Under the pieces are notes generated by a model. The model ran no database searches and was not told the origin of the DNA. It saw nothing but the letters and a program-made list of their open reading frames with translations. A DNA stretch of 64,000 nucleotides. Source: Spirochaeta thermophila DSM 6578 (GTDB lineage: Bacteria > Spirochaetota > Spirochaetia > Winmispirales > Winmispiraceae). The position numbers and the translations under genes are program-made. Positions 1-8,657 of this stretch are shown piece after piece. Numbering within the stretch: position 1 is the stretch's first letter; every line of letters begins with the position of its first letter. The stretch covers positions 1,364,001 to 1,428,000 of the forward strand of contig NC_017583.1 of assembly GCF_000184345.1 (NCBI RefSeq). The letters run 5' to 3'.

Positions 1-1
1 G

Positions 2-412
2 GCGTTTTCAGAACTGCTGGAAGCGGCGCTCAGGAAGTACCACAACCGTGCCATTGCTGCAGCGGAAGTGATTGAGGAGTTGATCGCCCTGGCCAGGGAA
101 ATGCGCGAAGCGCAACGGCGCGGCGAAAAACTCGGCCTGTCTGAAGAGGAAGCCGCCTTCTACGATGCGCTGGCCGCCAACGAAAGCGCCGTGCAAGTGC
201 TGGGCGATGAGACGCTGAAGCAAATTGCTCAGGAGTTGGTGGAGCGCGTGCGCAGGAGCGTGACCGTGGACTGGAGCAAGCGGGAGAGTGCGCGGGCGAA
301 ATTGCGTGTGTTGGTGAAACGTATCCTGCGTAAATATGGCTATCCGCCTGACAAGCAAGAACAGGCCACTGAGCTTGTATTGGCGCAAACTGAGGTGCTG
401 TGTAATGAGTGA
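2..412 (+). CDS. hsdR: Type I restriction enzyme R subunit, C-terminal part (cut by window edge)
   Basis: The reading frame is open from base 2 and ends at TGA 410-412. The 136 visible residues look like the helical C-terminal domain (DUF3387-like) of HsdR, the ATP-dependent translocase and endonuclease subunit of type I restriction systems. Typical features are the Glu/Ala-rich helices, a 'SVTVDWS' turn and a 'RKYGYPPDK' stretch near the end. The ATPase and nuclease domains lie outside the window, so it cannot be told whether the gene is whole. An ATG at 405 overlaps the stop and opens a 40-codon frame (405-527) that I cannot identify; in intact loci this is where the next operon gene often starts. 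Everything just downstream is broken, so this may be the edge of a decayed defence island. Confidence 0.7.
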   Translation, partial: AFSELLEAALRKYHNRAIAAAEVIEELIALAREMREAQRRGEKLGLSEEEAAFYDALAANESAVQVLGDETLKQIAQELVERVRRSVTVDWSKRESARAKLRVLVKRILRKYGYPPDKQEQATELVLAQTEVLCNE

Positions 413-527
413 GTCATCTCGCGAAGGTTACGGCTCTGTTGTCATCCGCACGGAGAAGCGCCGAGCCACCGACGTGGGGGCGGTCGCTTTTCATCCCTCG
501 GTACTGAGACCCACGTCGCTGCCCTGA

Positions 528-890
528 GAGAAGCGCAAGCGGGTTCAGGACGCATTCGCCAAGGATGCCCGCATCCTCATCTCGACGGACTCCAGAGGTG
601 AGGATCTCAACCTCCAGTTCTGCCATGTGATCATCAACTACGACATCCCCTGTAACCCGATGCGCCTGGAACAACGCATCGGCCGGGTGGACCGCATCGG
701 CCAGACCCACACGGTGCGCGCCATCAACTTCGTGTTCGAGGACTCGGTGGAACACCGCGTCCTCGAGGTCCTGGAGGAGAAACTGGCGGTCATCTTCGAA
801 GAGTTCGGCATCGACAAGACCGGTGACGTGCTCGACTCTGCCCAAGTGGAGAAGATCTTCAGCGGGTGGTCTATGGGGCCATCCTCATAA
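528..890 (+). pseudogene. SNF2-type helicase remnant (BREX type 3 BrxHII C-terminus)
   Basis: The frame begins directly after an in-frame stop at 525-527 and has no proper start, so only a C-terminal fragment of about 120 codons remains. It carries helicase C motifs V and VI: 'EDLNLQF' followed by 'RLEQRIGRVDRIGQ', the arginine-finger motif of SNF2/RapA-like translocases. The tail 'KTGDVLDSAQ' resembles helicases of BREX type 3 loci. The fragments that follow are pglZ and brxA, the order known for BREX type 3 (brxHII-pglZ-brxA). It fuses to the pglZ remnant near base 880-893, which implies an internal deletion that removed the end of this gene and the start of pglZ. A DISARM-type helicase is the main alternative. 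Confidence 0.65.
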
Positions 891-1370
891 ATCCTTGGTG
901 TCCTCGAAGGGATCCGGGAACGGGGCTTTGAGCTGATCCCGTTCGAGGATCATGTCGCCTTTCGCTATGCCTACGAATCCAAGTTCCACTCCCGCTGGGA
1001 CCGTGGCGAAGAAACCGACCTGGTGGTGGTGAGATCGCCGTCGAGCGATCTCGAGCCTTGCCCTACGACCTGCTGCAGGCTGGCCGCAAGCTTTCGTTCT
1101 CCGTAAGCGATCTCTTCCCGAATCTCAGCTATCCCATGGTCGCAGCGCTCGACCGGGCTGATCTCGACGCCTTGTTCGATGCGCAGACGAAGCACGCGCC
1201 GGGGCAGCTCGGCGACAACGCTACGAAGGAGTTCGTCCTTCGTCATGTGTTCAAGATCGCGCCGGAACTCATCAAGCAGCCATCGGACCTGCTCCGGGTC
1301 TTGCTGCGCCGCCATTACCGCGGCATGAGAATTCCGGCCATCCTCGATGAGCATTTTATCAAGATTATTT
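891..1370 (+). pseudogene. pglZ: PglZ remnant (BREX alkaline-phosphatase-like protein), frameshifted
   Basis: This is a fragment of a PglZ-family protein, the phosphatase-superfamily component shared by BREX systems. The first part (about 891-1057, 'LEGIRERGFELIPFEDHVAF') is in one frame. The second part (from about 1058, 'LPYDLLQAGRKLSFSVSDLF' through 'LLRRHYRGMRIP') is in another, so at least one single-base indel lies near 1056-1058. Homology appears to stop around 1365, before the catalytic phosphatase region would be expected, so the C-terminal half is missing. The protein cannot be made. Assignment rests on recalled similarity to BREX type 3 PglZ and on the brxA-like sequence that follows. 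Confidence 0.65.
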
Positions 1371-1445
1371 ATCACAAATCGGCAGGACAGCCGATTTGCA
1401 CGGCCCGAAGGCCGCCCGCAAAAGTGGCGCACAGGGGGGTACGCC

Positions 1446-1975
1446 ATGAACAGTCGCCTGACCCAGATCGGTTTCAGCCAGCGGGTCCGTCTTGAATGGC
1501 TGGAGAGAACGGCCAACCTGGTGCTTGCCGGAAACGACAAGGCGTCCATCGGGGGCGCCCTCCAAGCGCTGCTCGAAGACAAGCTGTCTGTCGGCGGGAA
1601 TGCCAAACGCGGCAATCGGGAGAAGGTGATCACCGTCCTGATGAAGATCTTGGTCCGCCCCCGCGCGACCTCCATCCCCCTCAGCGGGAAGGCCTCAAGC
1701 TTCTCTCACACCTGCCGCGTGAGGACCATATCGCGGTCCACTGGGGCATGGCCATGGCGGTTTATCCGTTCTGGGGGGCCGTAGTAGCGGCCCATGTGGG
1801 GCGACTGCTCAGGCACCAGGGAACGGCCACAGCCAGCAAGGTACAGCGCCGTGTGCGGGAGCAATATGGGGAACGCCACACGGTATCCAGAGCTGCACGA
1901 CTGGTGCTGCGGAGCTTCGTCGATTGGGAGGTCCTGAAGGAAACATCGGGAAAAGGCATCTCCACCTCCCCTGGC
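1446..1975 (+). pseudogene. brxA: BrxA (DUF1819) remnant with a one-base frameshift
   Basis: ATG 1446 opens 'MNSRLTQIGFSQRVRLEWLE', the N-terminus of the small BREX protein BrxA, which binds DNA and is needed for BREX function in studied systems. The frame is good to about 1660. The rest ('PREDHIAVHWGMAMAVYPFW', 'VQRRVREQYGERHTVSRAA', 'SFVDWEVLKETSGKG') continues in a second frame. The switch falls in the C-run 1658-1662; one extra C there would restore a single frame, so a one-base deletion explains the break. The 3' end is lost at about 1975, where sequence of an oppositely oriented gene fragment begins. The well-preserved codons on both sides suggest recent decay. Confidence 0.75.
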
Positions 1976-2181
1976 ATGCGCCGGCATACCGTCCAGGTCT
2001 TCGGCGTGAGCATGGGCCCCTCCTCCAGTATGAGCCGGTGGAGTCGCTCCGCCATGGTGCGGTCCGGTTCGCCCATCTCGGCGAGCTTCGCCCGCACTTC
2101 CTTCTCTCCGGCTCCCCTCCCTTTCTTTCTCCTCCTCGCCTCCTCCTTTGAGGACTTAGATGGGGCTCTTTCGTCAGCCAT
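1976..2181 (-). pseudogene. DUF1801/YdhG-like protein, 5' fragment, frameshifted and truncated
   Basis: ATG 2181 follows a strong ribosome binding site (GAGGAGG). The product begins with a Lys/Arg-rich stretch and then 'MGEPDRTMAERLHRLI' and 'LTPKTW', which match the N-terminal half of small DUF1801-family proteins (unknown or stress-related function). In intact members PKTW is followed by YGMPA. Here YGMPA-like 'GMPAHA' occurs in the next frame, so one base is missing near 2000. The gene then stops matching at about 1976 where it meets the tail of the brxA remnant on the opposite strand. This marks a rearrangement junction. Confidence 0.55.
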
Positions 2182-2222
2182 GGAAACCTCCTCGTTACCA
2201 GTATACGCCATAATTCCCTCCC

Positions 2223-3134
2223 CTATGCCCGCTGGGTCACGTCCTTCTGCGTGAGTCTCCGTATGTCCTCCCGTGGAGGAAGGCCGAAGAGGCGCTTGTA
2301 CTCGCGGGAGAACTGGGAGAGGCTCTCGTATCCCACCTGAAAGGCGGCGCTCGAGGCATCGAGCCCCTGGAGCATGAGCCGACGCGCCTCGTTGAGCCTG
2401 AGGCGCTTCTGGTACTGGAGGGGACTCAGGCCGGTGAGGGTACGGAAGTGCTGGTGGAAACTGGAAGGACTCATACCAATCAGAGCGGCGAGCTCCGGGA
2501 TTCGCAGAGGTTCGGCGAAGTGTTCCTTGAGCCAGGCAACGGCCCGGCCGATCTGGTGGGAGTGACTCCCTATGGTGGCGATCTGCCTGAGGCGTGCGCC
2601 CCGGCCGCTCAGGATGAGCCGATAGAGGATCTCCCGGTGAACGAGAGGCGCGAGAACGGGGATGTGGTCGGGTTCCTCCAGGAGGTCCACGAGGCGCTCG
2701 AAGGAGGAAAGGAGCGGAGCGGTCATCTCACCTATGGCCATGGCCCTCGAGGAACGGACTTCGGCGAGCGAGACGACGCCGGGGTCATAGACCACCTCGA
2801 GGAGGGCCTCCATGTCGAGTTCGAGCCGCATCCCGAGGTAGGGGGATTCCTCCGATGCCTCCACAATACTCGCCACCACCGGCAGGTCCAGGGATGAGAT
2901 GAGAAAGTGGTGCGCGTCGTACTGATACTCCTCCTCACCGAGGAGTACACGTTTGGCTCCACTCACCACCATGCAGAGACTGGGAGGAAGCAGGTAGCTC
3001 ACCGGCTCGGTGGGCTGGGTGACCCTGTGGATGAGGAGCCCAGGGATCTCGTACTCGATGTGCTCCCGATCTGCGGTATACCGGAGAAGCTTTTTGGAGA
3101 GTCGCGACCGTATCTCTTCGAACCTTTCGCCCAT
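2223..3134 (-). CDS. AraC-family transcriptional regulator
   Basis: This 303-residue regulator has an AraC_N-type cupin-like N-terminal domain (about 20-170, with 'YEIPGLLIHRVTQPT' and 'PPSLCMVVSGAKRVLLGEE') and a C-terminal AraC/XylS double helix-turn-helix (about 200-300, with 'LIGMSPSSFHQHFRTLTGLS' and 'QVGYESLSQFSREYKRLFG'). The start at 3134 is chosen because GGAGGA lies eight bases upstream; longer frames lack one. Relatives with this N-terminal domain usually sit beside, and control, oxidoreductase genes. Here the divergent neighbour is an aldo/keto reductase, with flavin reductase, SDR and wrbA genes beyond, so control of this redox group is a reasonable inference. The inducer cannot be read from the sequence. 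Confidence 0.9.
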   Translation of the reverse strand: MGERFEEIRSRLSKKLLRYTADREHIEYEIPGLLIHRVTQPTEPVSYLLPPSLCMVVSGAKRVLLGEEEYQYDAHHFLISSLDLPVVASIVEASEESPYLGMRLELDMEALLEVVYDPGVVSLAEVRSSRAMAIGEMTAPLLSSFERLVDLLEEPDHIPVLAPLVHREILYRLILSGRGARLRQIATIGSHSHQIGRAVAWLKEHFAEPLRIPELAALIGMSPSSFHQHFRTLTGLSPLQYQKRLRLNEARRLMLQGLDASSAAFQVGYESLSQFSREYKRLFGLPPREDIRRLTQKDVTQRA

Positions 3135-3261
3135 GTCTTCCTCCCGGCAGGCGGCGGCCATTCCTCTCGTCTCGTATGAAGGGTACCTCCTCTTCCTCCA
3201 TTGTTCAACCAATCCTCCCATCTTCTGGAGAATCAGGCAAATAGTTCCCATTATTAGAGTA

Positions 3262-3289
3262 TCCCTCGCGCAGGGACTATCTCTATACT
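3262..3289 (+). promoter_or_regulatory. Putative activator-dependent promoter with dyad, AraC-aldo/keto reductase intergenic
   Basis: A TCCCT-N5-AGGGA inverted repeat (3262-3276) is followed by a TATACT -10 box (3284-3289). No good -35 box lies 16-19 bases upstream of the -10; the dyad sits where it would be. This layout fits a promoter that needs an activator, possibly the divergent AraC protein, although AraC sites are more often direct repeats. Confidence 0.4.
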
Positions 3290-3292
3290 TGA

Positions 3293-4347
<1,055 letters not shown>

Positions 4348-4372
4348 TTATGTGGCTCCAGGAGAGATATCT

Positions 4373-4891
4373 ATGGAATATCGTGCGATCGCCCCTGAGA
4401 AGGCGTACACCATCTTCAACGGGGGAGGGATACTCCTGGTATGTACGCGATCTCCAGAAAGCAGATACAACCTTGCCCCCATTGCATGGACATGCCCACT
4501 CGACTACGAGCCGGTGACACAGCTCCTCTTTGTGTGCGATCCCTCGCATGCGACGTTTCACAACATCGAGGCCACAGGGACCTTCATCGCCGCCCTCCCC
4601 ACCTTCCGGCAAAAGGAACTCGTGCTGAAAACGGGCGAGGTCTCGGGGAAAAATATCGACAAGTTCGAAAGATTCGGTATTCCCTCACGGCGAGGAGAGG
4701 TTGTGGACGCGCTTGTTCCAGAAGGGGTAGCCGGGTGGGCGGAGTGCGAGGTGAGTCAGATCTACCGGCCGGGGGAGGTGGCGATAGTGTGCGGTACGGT
4801 GAAGGCAGCCTTTGCGGTGCCCGAGGCCTGGAAACTCGTGCTCCATCACGTGGAGAGAGACTTGTTCTATCGACCGGGGGAGTCCGTGTAG
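4373..4891 (+). CDS. Flavin reductase-like FMN-binding protein
   Basis: This 172-residue protein belongs to the flavin reductase-like, FMN-binding split-barrel family. Characteristic segments are 'ILLVCTRSPESRYNLAPIAW' near the N-terminus, 'FHNIEATGTFIAALPT' in the middle, and a C-terminal 'YRPGEVAIVCGTVKAA'. Members reduce free or bound flavin with NAD(P)H, or act as small flavoenzymes in stress responses. The start at 4373 is preceded at eight bases by AGGAGAG; a GTG at 4352 is in frame but lacks a site. It lies downstream of the aldo/keto reductase gene and may be cotranscribed. The exact reaction is not determinable. Confidence 0.85.
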   Translation: MEYRAIAPEKAYTIFNGGGILLVCTRSPESRYNLAPIAWTCPLDYEPVTQLLFVCDPSHATFHNIEATGTFIAALPTFRQKELVLKTGEVSGKNIDKFERFGIPSRRGEVVDALVPEGVAGWAECEVSQIYRPGEVAIVCGTVKAAFAVPEAWKLVLHHVERDLFYRPGESV

Positions 4892-4966
4892 GGTATCATA
4901 ACACACTTTAATATATATACTTGTGCATACGCATAACTATGAACTCTCGCTTGTTTGAAGGGAGCC

Positions 4967-5758
4967 TCAGAAGAGCCCCCTCACTGCACCGCCGTCCACC
5001 GGGACGGTGGTACCGGTGATGAAGCCTGCACGTTCCGAGCACAGGAAGGCCACCAGGTCAGCGAGTTCCTCCGGCTTCCCAAGCCTTCTCATGGGTATGT
5101 CGCTGATCCACTGTGAGAGTGCCTCTTGCGGGGAGAGCCCCTCGCGGGAGATCGCGTGCTGGATGAGCTGCTCCATCCTGCCGGTCGAGATGGGGCCGGG
5201 CGCCACAGTGTTGAAGGTGATCCTCCGGGAGGCATAGACAGTGGAAAGGGTCTTCACGAGGGCGGTGAGGGCCGACCTCGTTGCATTACTCAACACGAGG
5301 GTATCGATGGGCTGTTTCACCGAAATGGAGGTGATGGACACCACCCTCCCCCATTTTTGCGCCTCCATGTCCGGGAGCACAGCTCGGATGAGCCTGAGGG
5401 CGCTGTAGAAGATGAGACCGAAAGCGGCCTCCCAGTCATCGTCGGAAAATGAGAGAGGCGGACCGGAAGGAGGCCCTCCGGTATTCGTCACCAGGATGGA
5501 TACAGGCCCCAGTTCCCGACGGGCCGTTTCCACGAAGCGAGCCACATCTTCTCTCCTGCTGAGGTCCGCGACCACGGGGAGCACGTGGGATCCGGTCTCT
5601 CCCTGAATCCGTTCGGCTGCTTCTGTGATGCGTTTCTCCGAGCGGGCACAGATCGCCACACGTGCCCCCTCGGCGGCGAGACGCAGTGCCACCGCAAACC
5701 CCAGTCCCGAGCTCGCCGCAGCCACGAGGGCCGTCTTTCCTCTAAGGCCGAGTTCCAT
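4967..5758 (-). CDS. SDR-family protein lacking the catalytic Tyr-x3-Lys
   Basis: This 263-residue short-chain dehydrogenase/reductase fold protein has a Rossmann glycine motif 'AAASSGLG' (13-20), 'NTGGPP' in place of NNAG, and a C-terminal 'ITGTTVPVDGGA'. The active-site Ser is kept in 'SITSISV', but the position of the Tyr-x3-Lys pair reads 'SNATR', so Tyr is Ser and Lys is Arg. The same change is known in a FabG-like SDR subgroup with the NTGGPP motif, so it is a family feature and not damage. Classical SDR chemistry is doubtful. It has an AGGAGG site just before ATG 5758 and a possible promoter TTGTGG-17-TATCAT further upstream. Confidence 0.88.
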   Translation of the reverse strand: MELGLRGKTALVAAASSGLGFAVALRLAAEGARVAICARSEKRITEAAERIQGETGSHVLPVVADLSRREDVARFVETARRELGPVSILVTNTGGPPSGPPLSFSDDDWEAAFGLIFYSALRLIRAVLPDMEAQKWGRVVSITSISVKQPIDTLVLSNATRSALTALVKTLSTVYASRRITFNTVAPGPISTGRMEQLIQHAISREGLSPQEALSQWISDIPMRRLGKPEELADLVAFLCSERAGFITGTTVPVDGGAVRGLF

Positions 5759-5857
5759 GTGACCTCCTCATCGGGGAATGCCGTATGATACTCCCCGTCC
5801 CGCACGCCCACAAGAGAGGGGCGCATGGCAGCGCATGCGCCCCGATCATGCCAAACC

Positions 5858-6472
5858 TTATCCCTTGAGGGCTCGTGCCACCCGGGCAAGCCGCGCTCCC
5901 AGGAAGCGGGCCCCCTCGAGCTCGTTTGGGGTGGGCTCCCTGCTCCCCTCCTCTCCTGCGAGCGCAATGGTGGAGGCACCGTAGGGAGAGCCACCGGATA
6001 TCTCGTTCCTTTCCATCTGGCCCTGGAAGGTGTACGGAAGACCCACCAGGATCATACCATGGTGGAGGAGCACGGTGTGGAAACTCAGTATGGTGGACTC
6101 CTGACCCCCGTGCTGGGTGCTGGAACTCGTGATCACCGCCGCGGGCTTGTCTACCAGGGCACCTTTCGCCCAGAGAGGGCCGGTTGCGTCGAGAAAAGCC
6201 TTCATCTGAGCCGCCATGTTCCCGAATCTGGTGGGACTCCCGAAAATGAAGCCATCGGCTTCGGTGAGCTCTTCCACCGTGGCGACAGGTACGTGGGCCT
6301 GCGCCTTGTAGAAGTCAAGGGCCCCCATCTGGGAGAGAATCTCCTCCGAGACCGTCTCCGGTACGCGTCGGATCACCGCATCTCCACCCTCGGACTTCAC
6401 CCCTTCGGCTGCTGCCTGGATCATCTTATAGGTGTGACCGTACGTCGAATAGTATACGAGATAGATCTTCAT
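5858..6472 (-). CDS. wrbA: WrbA-type NAD(P)H:quinone oxidoreductase
   Basis: This 204-residue flavodoxin-fold protein matches the WrbA family, which reduces quinones by two electrons using FMN and NAD(P)H and so limits redox cycling. It opens with the FMN phosphate loop 'VYYSTYGHTYKM' (7-18). It contains 'GSPTRFGNMAAQMKAFLD' (78-95) and 'TSSSTQHGGQESTILSFH' (115-132), the usual FMN and active-site loops, and ends with the family signature 'GGSPYGASTIAG'-like segment ('GGSPYGASTIAL'). Length is normal. A GGAGG site precedes the ATG. It probably belongs functionally to the AraC, aldo/keto reductase and flavin reductase group to its left. Confidence 0.95.
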   Translation of the reverse strand: MKIYLVYYSTYGHTYKMIQAAAEGVKSEGGDAVIRRVPETVSEEILSQMGALDFYKAQAHVPVATVEELTEADGFIFGSPTRFGNMAAQMKAFLDATGPLWAKGALVDKPAAVITSSSTQHGGQESTILSFHTVLLHHGMILVGLPYTFQGQMERNEISGGSPYGASTIALAGEEGSREPTPNELEGARFLGARLARVARALKG

Positions 6473-6507
6473 AAAACCTCCGTGGCTCTCTATATAACCA
6501 TGCTAAT

Positions 6508-6572
6508 ATATTATTAAAAAGGTAAGGAATCGACAAGGCCTTGCTCGACCATGGGGAACCGATTACCCCATG
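6508..6572 (-). promoter_or_regulatory. wrbA promoter with upstream inverted repeat
   Basis: Reading leftward, TTGTCG (6531-6536), 17 bases, TAATAT (6508-6513) form a promoter that gives a leader of about 30 bases before wrbA. Fourteen bases upstream of the -35 lies a perfect CATGGGG-N9-CCCCATG inverted repeat (6550-6572). It is a candidate regulator site; no regulator can be named. Confidence 0.45.
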
Positions 6573-6660
6573 ACGCGGGTGCAAACGCAGGCCTCGCCTG
6601 TGGGAAGCCCGGCGGGGGACTCGTATGGAGGAGGGACCTGCTCATGTGAGGGGGTCCGGC

Positions 6661-7503
6661 TCACCTTCCAGGGAGATGAGTGCGTATCCAGAGGAGCACT
6701 TCCTCCAGGACATGTTGCCGGGCAAGGTCGTGCTCGAGCTTGTGCAACCCCTCATCGACCCATAGGAGCCGCTTGTCAGGGCTCCCTACGTGCTGGAAAA
6801 AGCGTTCGGTGGCGGGTGGAGACACCACATGGTCTCTACGCCCCTGAAGCACGAGGAGGGGGATCGTGAGACCTGGCGCCCGCTCATGGCAGCGGGTGAT
6901 GGCACCCTCCATCTCAACAACGAGTCGCGGACTCCCGAGTCCGTGGGAGAGAGGATCGGAGAGAAGGCGCTTCAACATCACCGGATCCCTGGTGAGGCCA
7001 CCTGTATCGAGTCCCGAGGGGATACGGAGCCCGGGAAGAAGGGCGGCCAGAAGGCGTCCGAGCGTCCTTCGCCAGGGGGGAATCCCCTCCAGAGAGAGGG
7101 CAGGAGCCGAGGCGACCACACCGGCGAGGCCCTCACCCTCGGTCACGGCGTACTCGAGCACGATCGTGCCGCCCATGCTGTGTCCGTAGAGGAACACGGG
7201 CCGGTCGGGGAAGTCACGTGCGGCCTTCTCCCTGAAGAGGGAGAGCTCCCCGTGGAAGACGTCCCACGAAGGGATGTAGCCGCGGGATCCCCCCGATTGT
7301 CCGTGACCGTAGTGATCCGGCGCATAGACGGCACACCCTTCGTCGGCAAGCCGTCCCGCGAGTTCCACGAAGTTGCCCGAATGCTCCCCAAAACCATGGG
7401 CCACGATGACCACCGCCTTCACCTGGTCCGGAATCCAGAGCCGGTAAAAGAGTCGAACACCTGCATGGTCCACCACGTGTTCTTCGTACGAACGCAACGC
7501 CAT
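6661..7503 (-). CDS. Alpha/beta hydrolase, monoacylglycerol lipase / lysophospholipase type
   Basis: This 280-residue serine hydrolase resembles bacterial monoacylglycerol lipases (Hydrolase_4 group). The oxyanion segment 'AHGFGEHSGNF' (35-45), nucleophile elbow 'GHSMGG' (Ser109), acid 'GRRDHVVSP' (Asp224) and catalytic His in 'EGLHKLEHD' (His254) are all present. It lacks a signal peptide, so it should act in the cytoplasm or at the inner face of the membrane on lipid esters. AAGGAGG precedes ATG 7503. The 188 bases between its stop and wrbA hold the wrbA promoter and a CAGGC-CTC-GCCTG mini-hairpin but no gene that I can support. Confidence 0.93.
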   Translation of the reverse strand: MALRSYEEHVVDHAGVRLFYRLWIPDQVKAVVIVAHGFGEHSGNFVELAGRLADEGCAVYAPDHYGHGQSGGSRGYIPSWDVFHGELSLFREKAARDFPDRPVFLYGHSMGGTIVLEYAVTEGEGLAGVVASAPALSLEGIPPWRRTLGRLLAALLPGLRIPSGLDTGGLTRDPVMLKRLLSDPLSHGLGSPRLVVEMEGAITRCHERAPGLTIPLLVLQGRRDHVVSPPATERFFQHVGSPDKRLLWVDEGLHKLEHDLARQHVLEEVLLWIRTHLPGR

Positions 7504-7588
7504 CTCTGCCCTCCTTTCACTCTCAATATAATGAATTTCTCACATTCTGTTCACGCCGGACTGACCCATTCGGTGTACCTCTCGTGAT

Positions 7589-8617
7589 ATGAAACCACGA
7601 AAGACCATCGCCCTGGGGATAAACGGAGAAGGAAGGGGACATGCATCCAGAGCCCTCAGCCTCCTCCCCTCTCTCGTCGAGCGGTATCGGGTGATCGTCT
7701 ACACACCACACACCATCCGTTCCCTCTTCCAGCCGTTCACCCGGGAAGGAGTGGTGCTCCGGGACCTTCCCCACATCCACTATATCACGGAGGAGTTCAA
7801 AATCAACTATCCGGCAACCATACGGTCCAACATCCCCCTCTTCCTGCGTTTTCCCAAGATCCTCGGTGGACTCCGCGCATCCCTGCGTGAGGAACGCGTG
7901 GGCCTCGTGGTAAGCGACTACGAGCCGTTCCTCTCGAGGGCGGCAGTGGCGGAGAGGATCCCCTGTCTGCTCCTCAACCACCCGGGAGTGGTGCTGAGGA
8001 GCTTCTCTCTCTTCCCCGATGCGTTGGCGGCCAAACTGGTGTCCCTCTTCATGATGCCCTCCGGCGGGACCCCCCTCCTCTCCTCGTTCTACCGAGGCAC
8101 GGTGGGACCACTCATCCGGAAGGAGATACGCGAGCAGGCCCCCACACCGGGGGAGCGCTTCCTCGTGTACGCGAAACCATGCTTCAAGGCACAGGTGCTG
8201 GACATCCTGGAAGAATTGCAGGTCCCTTACGATCTCTTCCCGGACCCGCACAAAGATTTTCCCACTCATCTCGCCCGATGCAGAGGTGTGATCACCGGAG
8301 CAGGCCACCAGATCATCGCGGAATCCCTCTATCTGGGAAAGCCTGTGTGTGCCATCCCCTTCAAGGGACAATACGAACAGAGGCTCAACGCGATCATGCT
8401 GGAACGATCGGGCCGGGGACTCCACGCCCCACCCTCCCGACTGAAGGAGAAGCTCACCGAGTTCATCCATCAGATAGAGACATTTCCCCGGCAACCCTCT
8501 ACGTCCGAGCCTATCTGCACCGAGGACTCCACCGGGGCGGTACTGAGATACATCCGGGCTGCCCTCGCGAGGCGGCCCGTCGGAGTCTCACCCGTACCGG
8601 TGAAGGTGAACCCGTAA
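7589..8617 (+). CDS. GT-B glycosyltransferase-like protein (MJ1255/VC2487 type)
   Basis: This 342-residue protein resembles the MJ1255/VC2487 family of predicted UDP-sugar glycosyltransferases related to MurG and family 28. The N-terminus 'GINGEGRGHASRALSLL' (9-25) is the glycine-rich acceptor loop typical of these enzymes. 'ITGAGHQIIAESLYLGKPV' (about 232-250) is the donor-binding GT-B signature, followed by 'QYEQRLNA'. The substrate is unknown; lipid or cell-surface glycosylation is likely from the family. No clear Shine-Dalgarno site precedes ATG 7589. The next gene, an ABC ATPase, has its own promoter in the 40-base gap. Confidence 0.82.
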   Translation: MKPRKTIALGINGEGRGHASRALSLLPSLVERYRVIVYTPHTIRSLFQPFTREGVVLRDLPHIHYITEEFKINYPATIRSNIPLFLRFPKILGGLRASLREERVGLVVSDYEPFLSRAAVAERIPCLLLNHPGVVLRSFSLFPDALAAKLVSLFMMPSGGTPLLSSFYRGTVGPLIRKEIREQAPTPGERFLVYAKPCFKAQVLDILEELQVPYDLFPDPHKDFPTHLARCRGVITGAGHQIIAESLYLGKPVCAIPFKGQYEQRLNAIMLERSGRGLHAPPSRLKEKLTEFIHQIETFPRQPSTSEPICTEDSTGAVLRYIRAALARRPVGVSPVPVKVNP

Positions 8618-8622
8618 AGTTT

Positions 8623-8657
8623 TTGACAGATGATCGGATACAGTATATACTCATAGT
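8623..8657 (+). promoter_or_regulatory. Near-consensus promoter for a leaderless GTG-start gene
   Basis: TTGACA (8623-8628), a 17-base spacer and TATACT (8646-8651) form an almost ideal sigma-70 promoter. The expected transcription start, about seven bases on, coincides with GTG 8658. No ribosome binding site is present, so the mRNA is predicted to be leaderless. Confidence 0.75.

Noticed and set aside
405-527. 40-codon frame overlapping the hsdR stop
   Set aside because: Could be the start of a truncated downstream gene, but the product matches nothing that I know, so it is only mentioned with hsdR.
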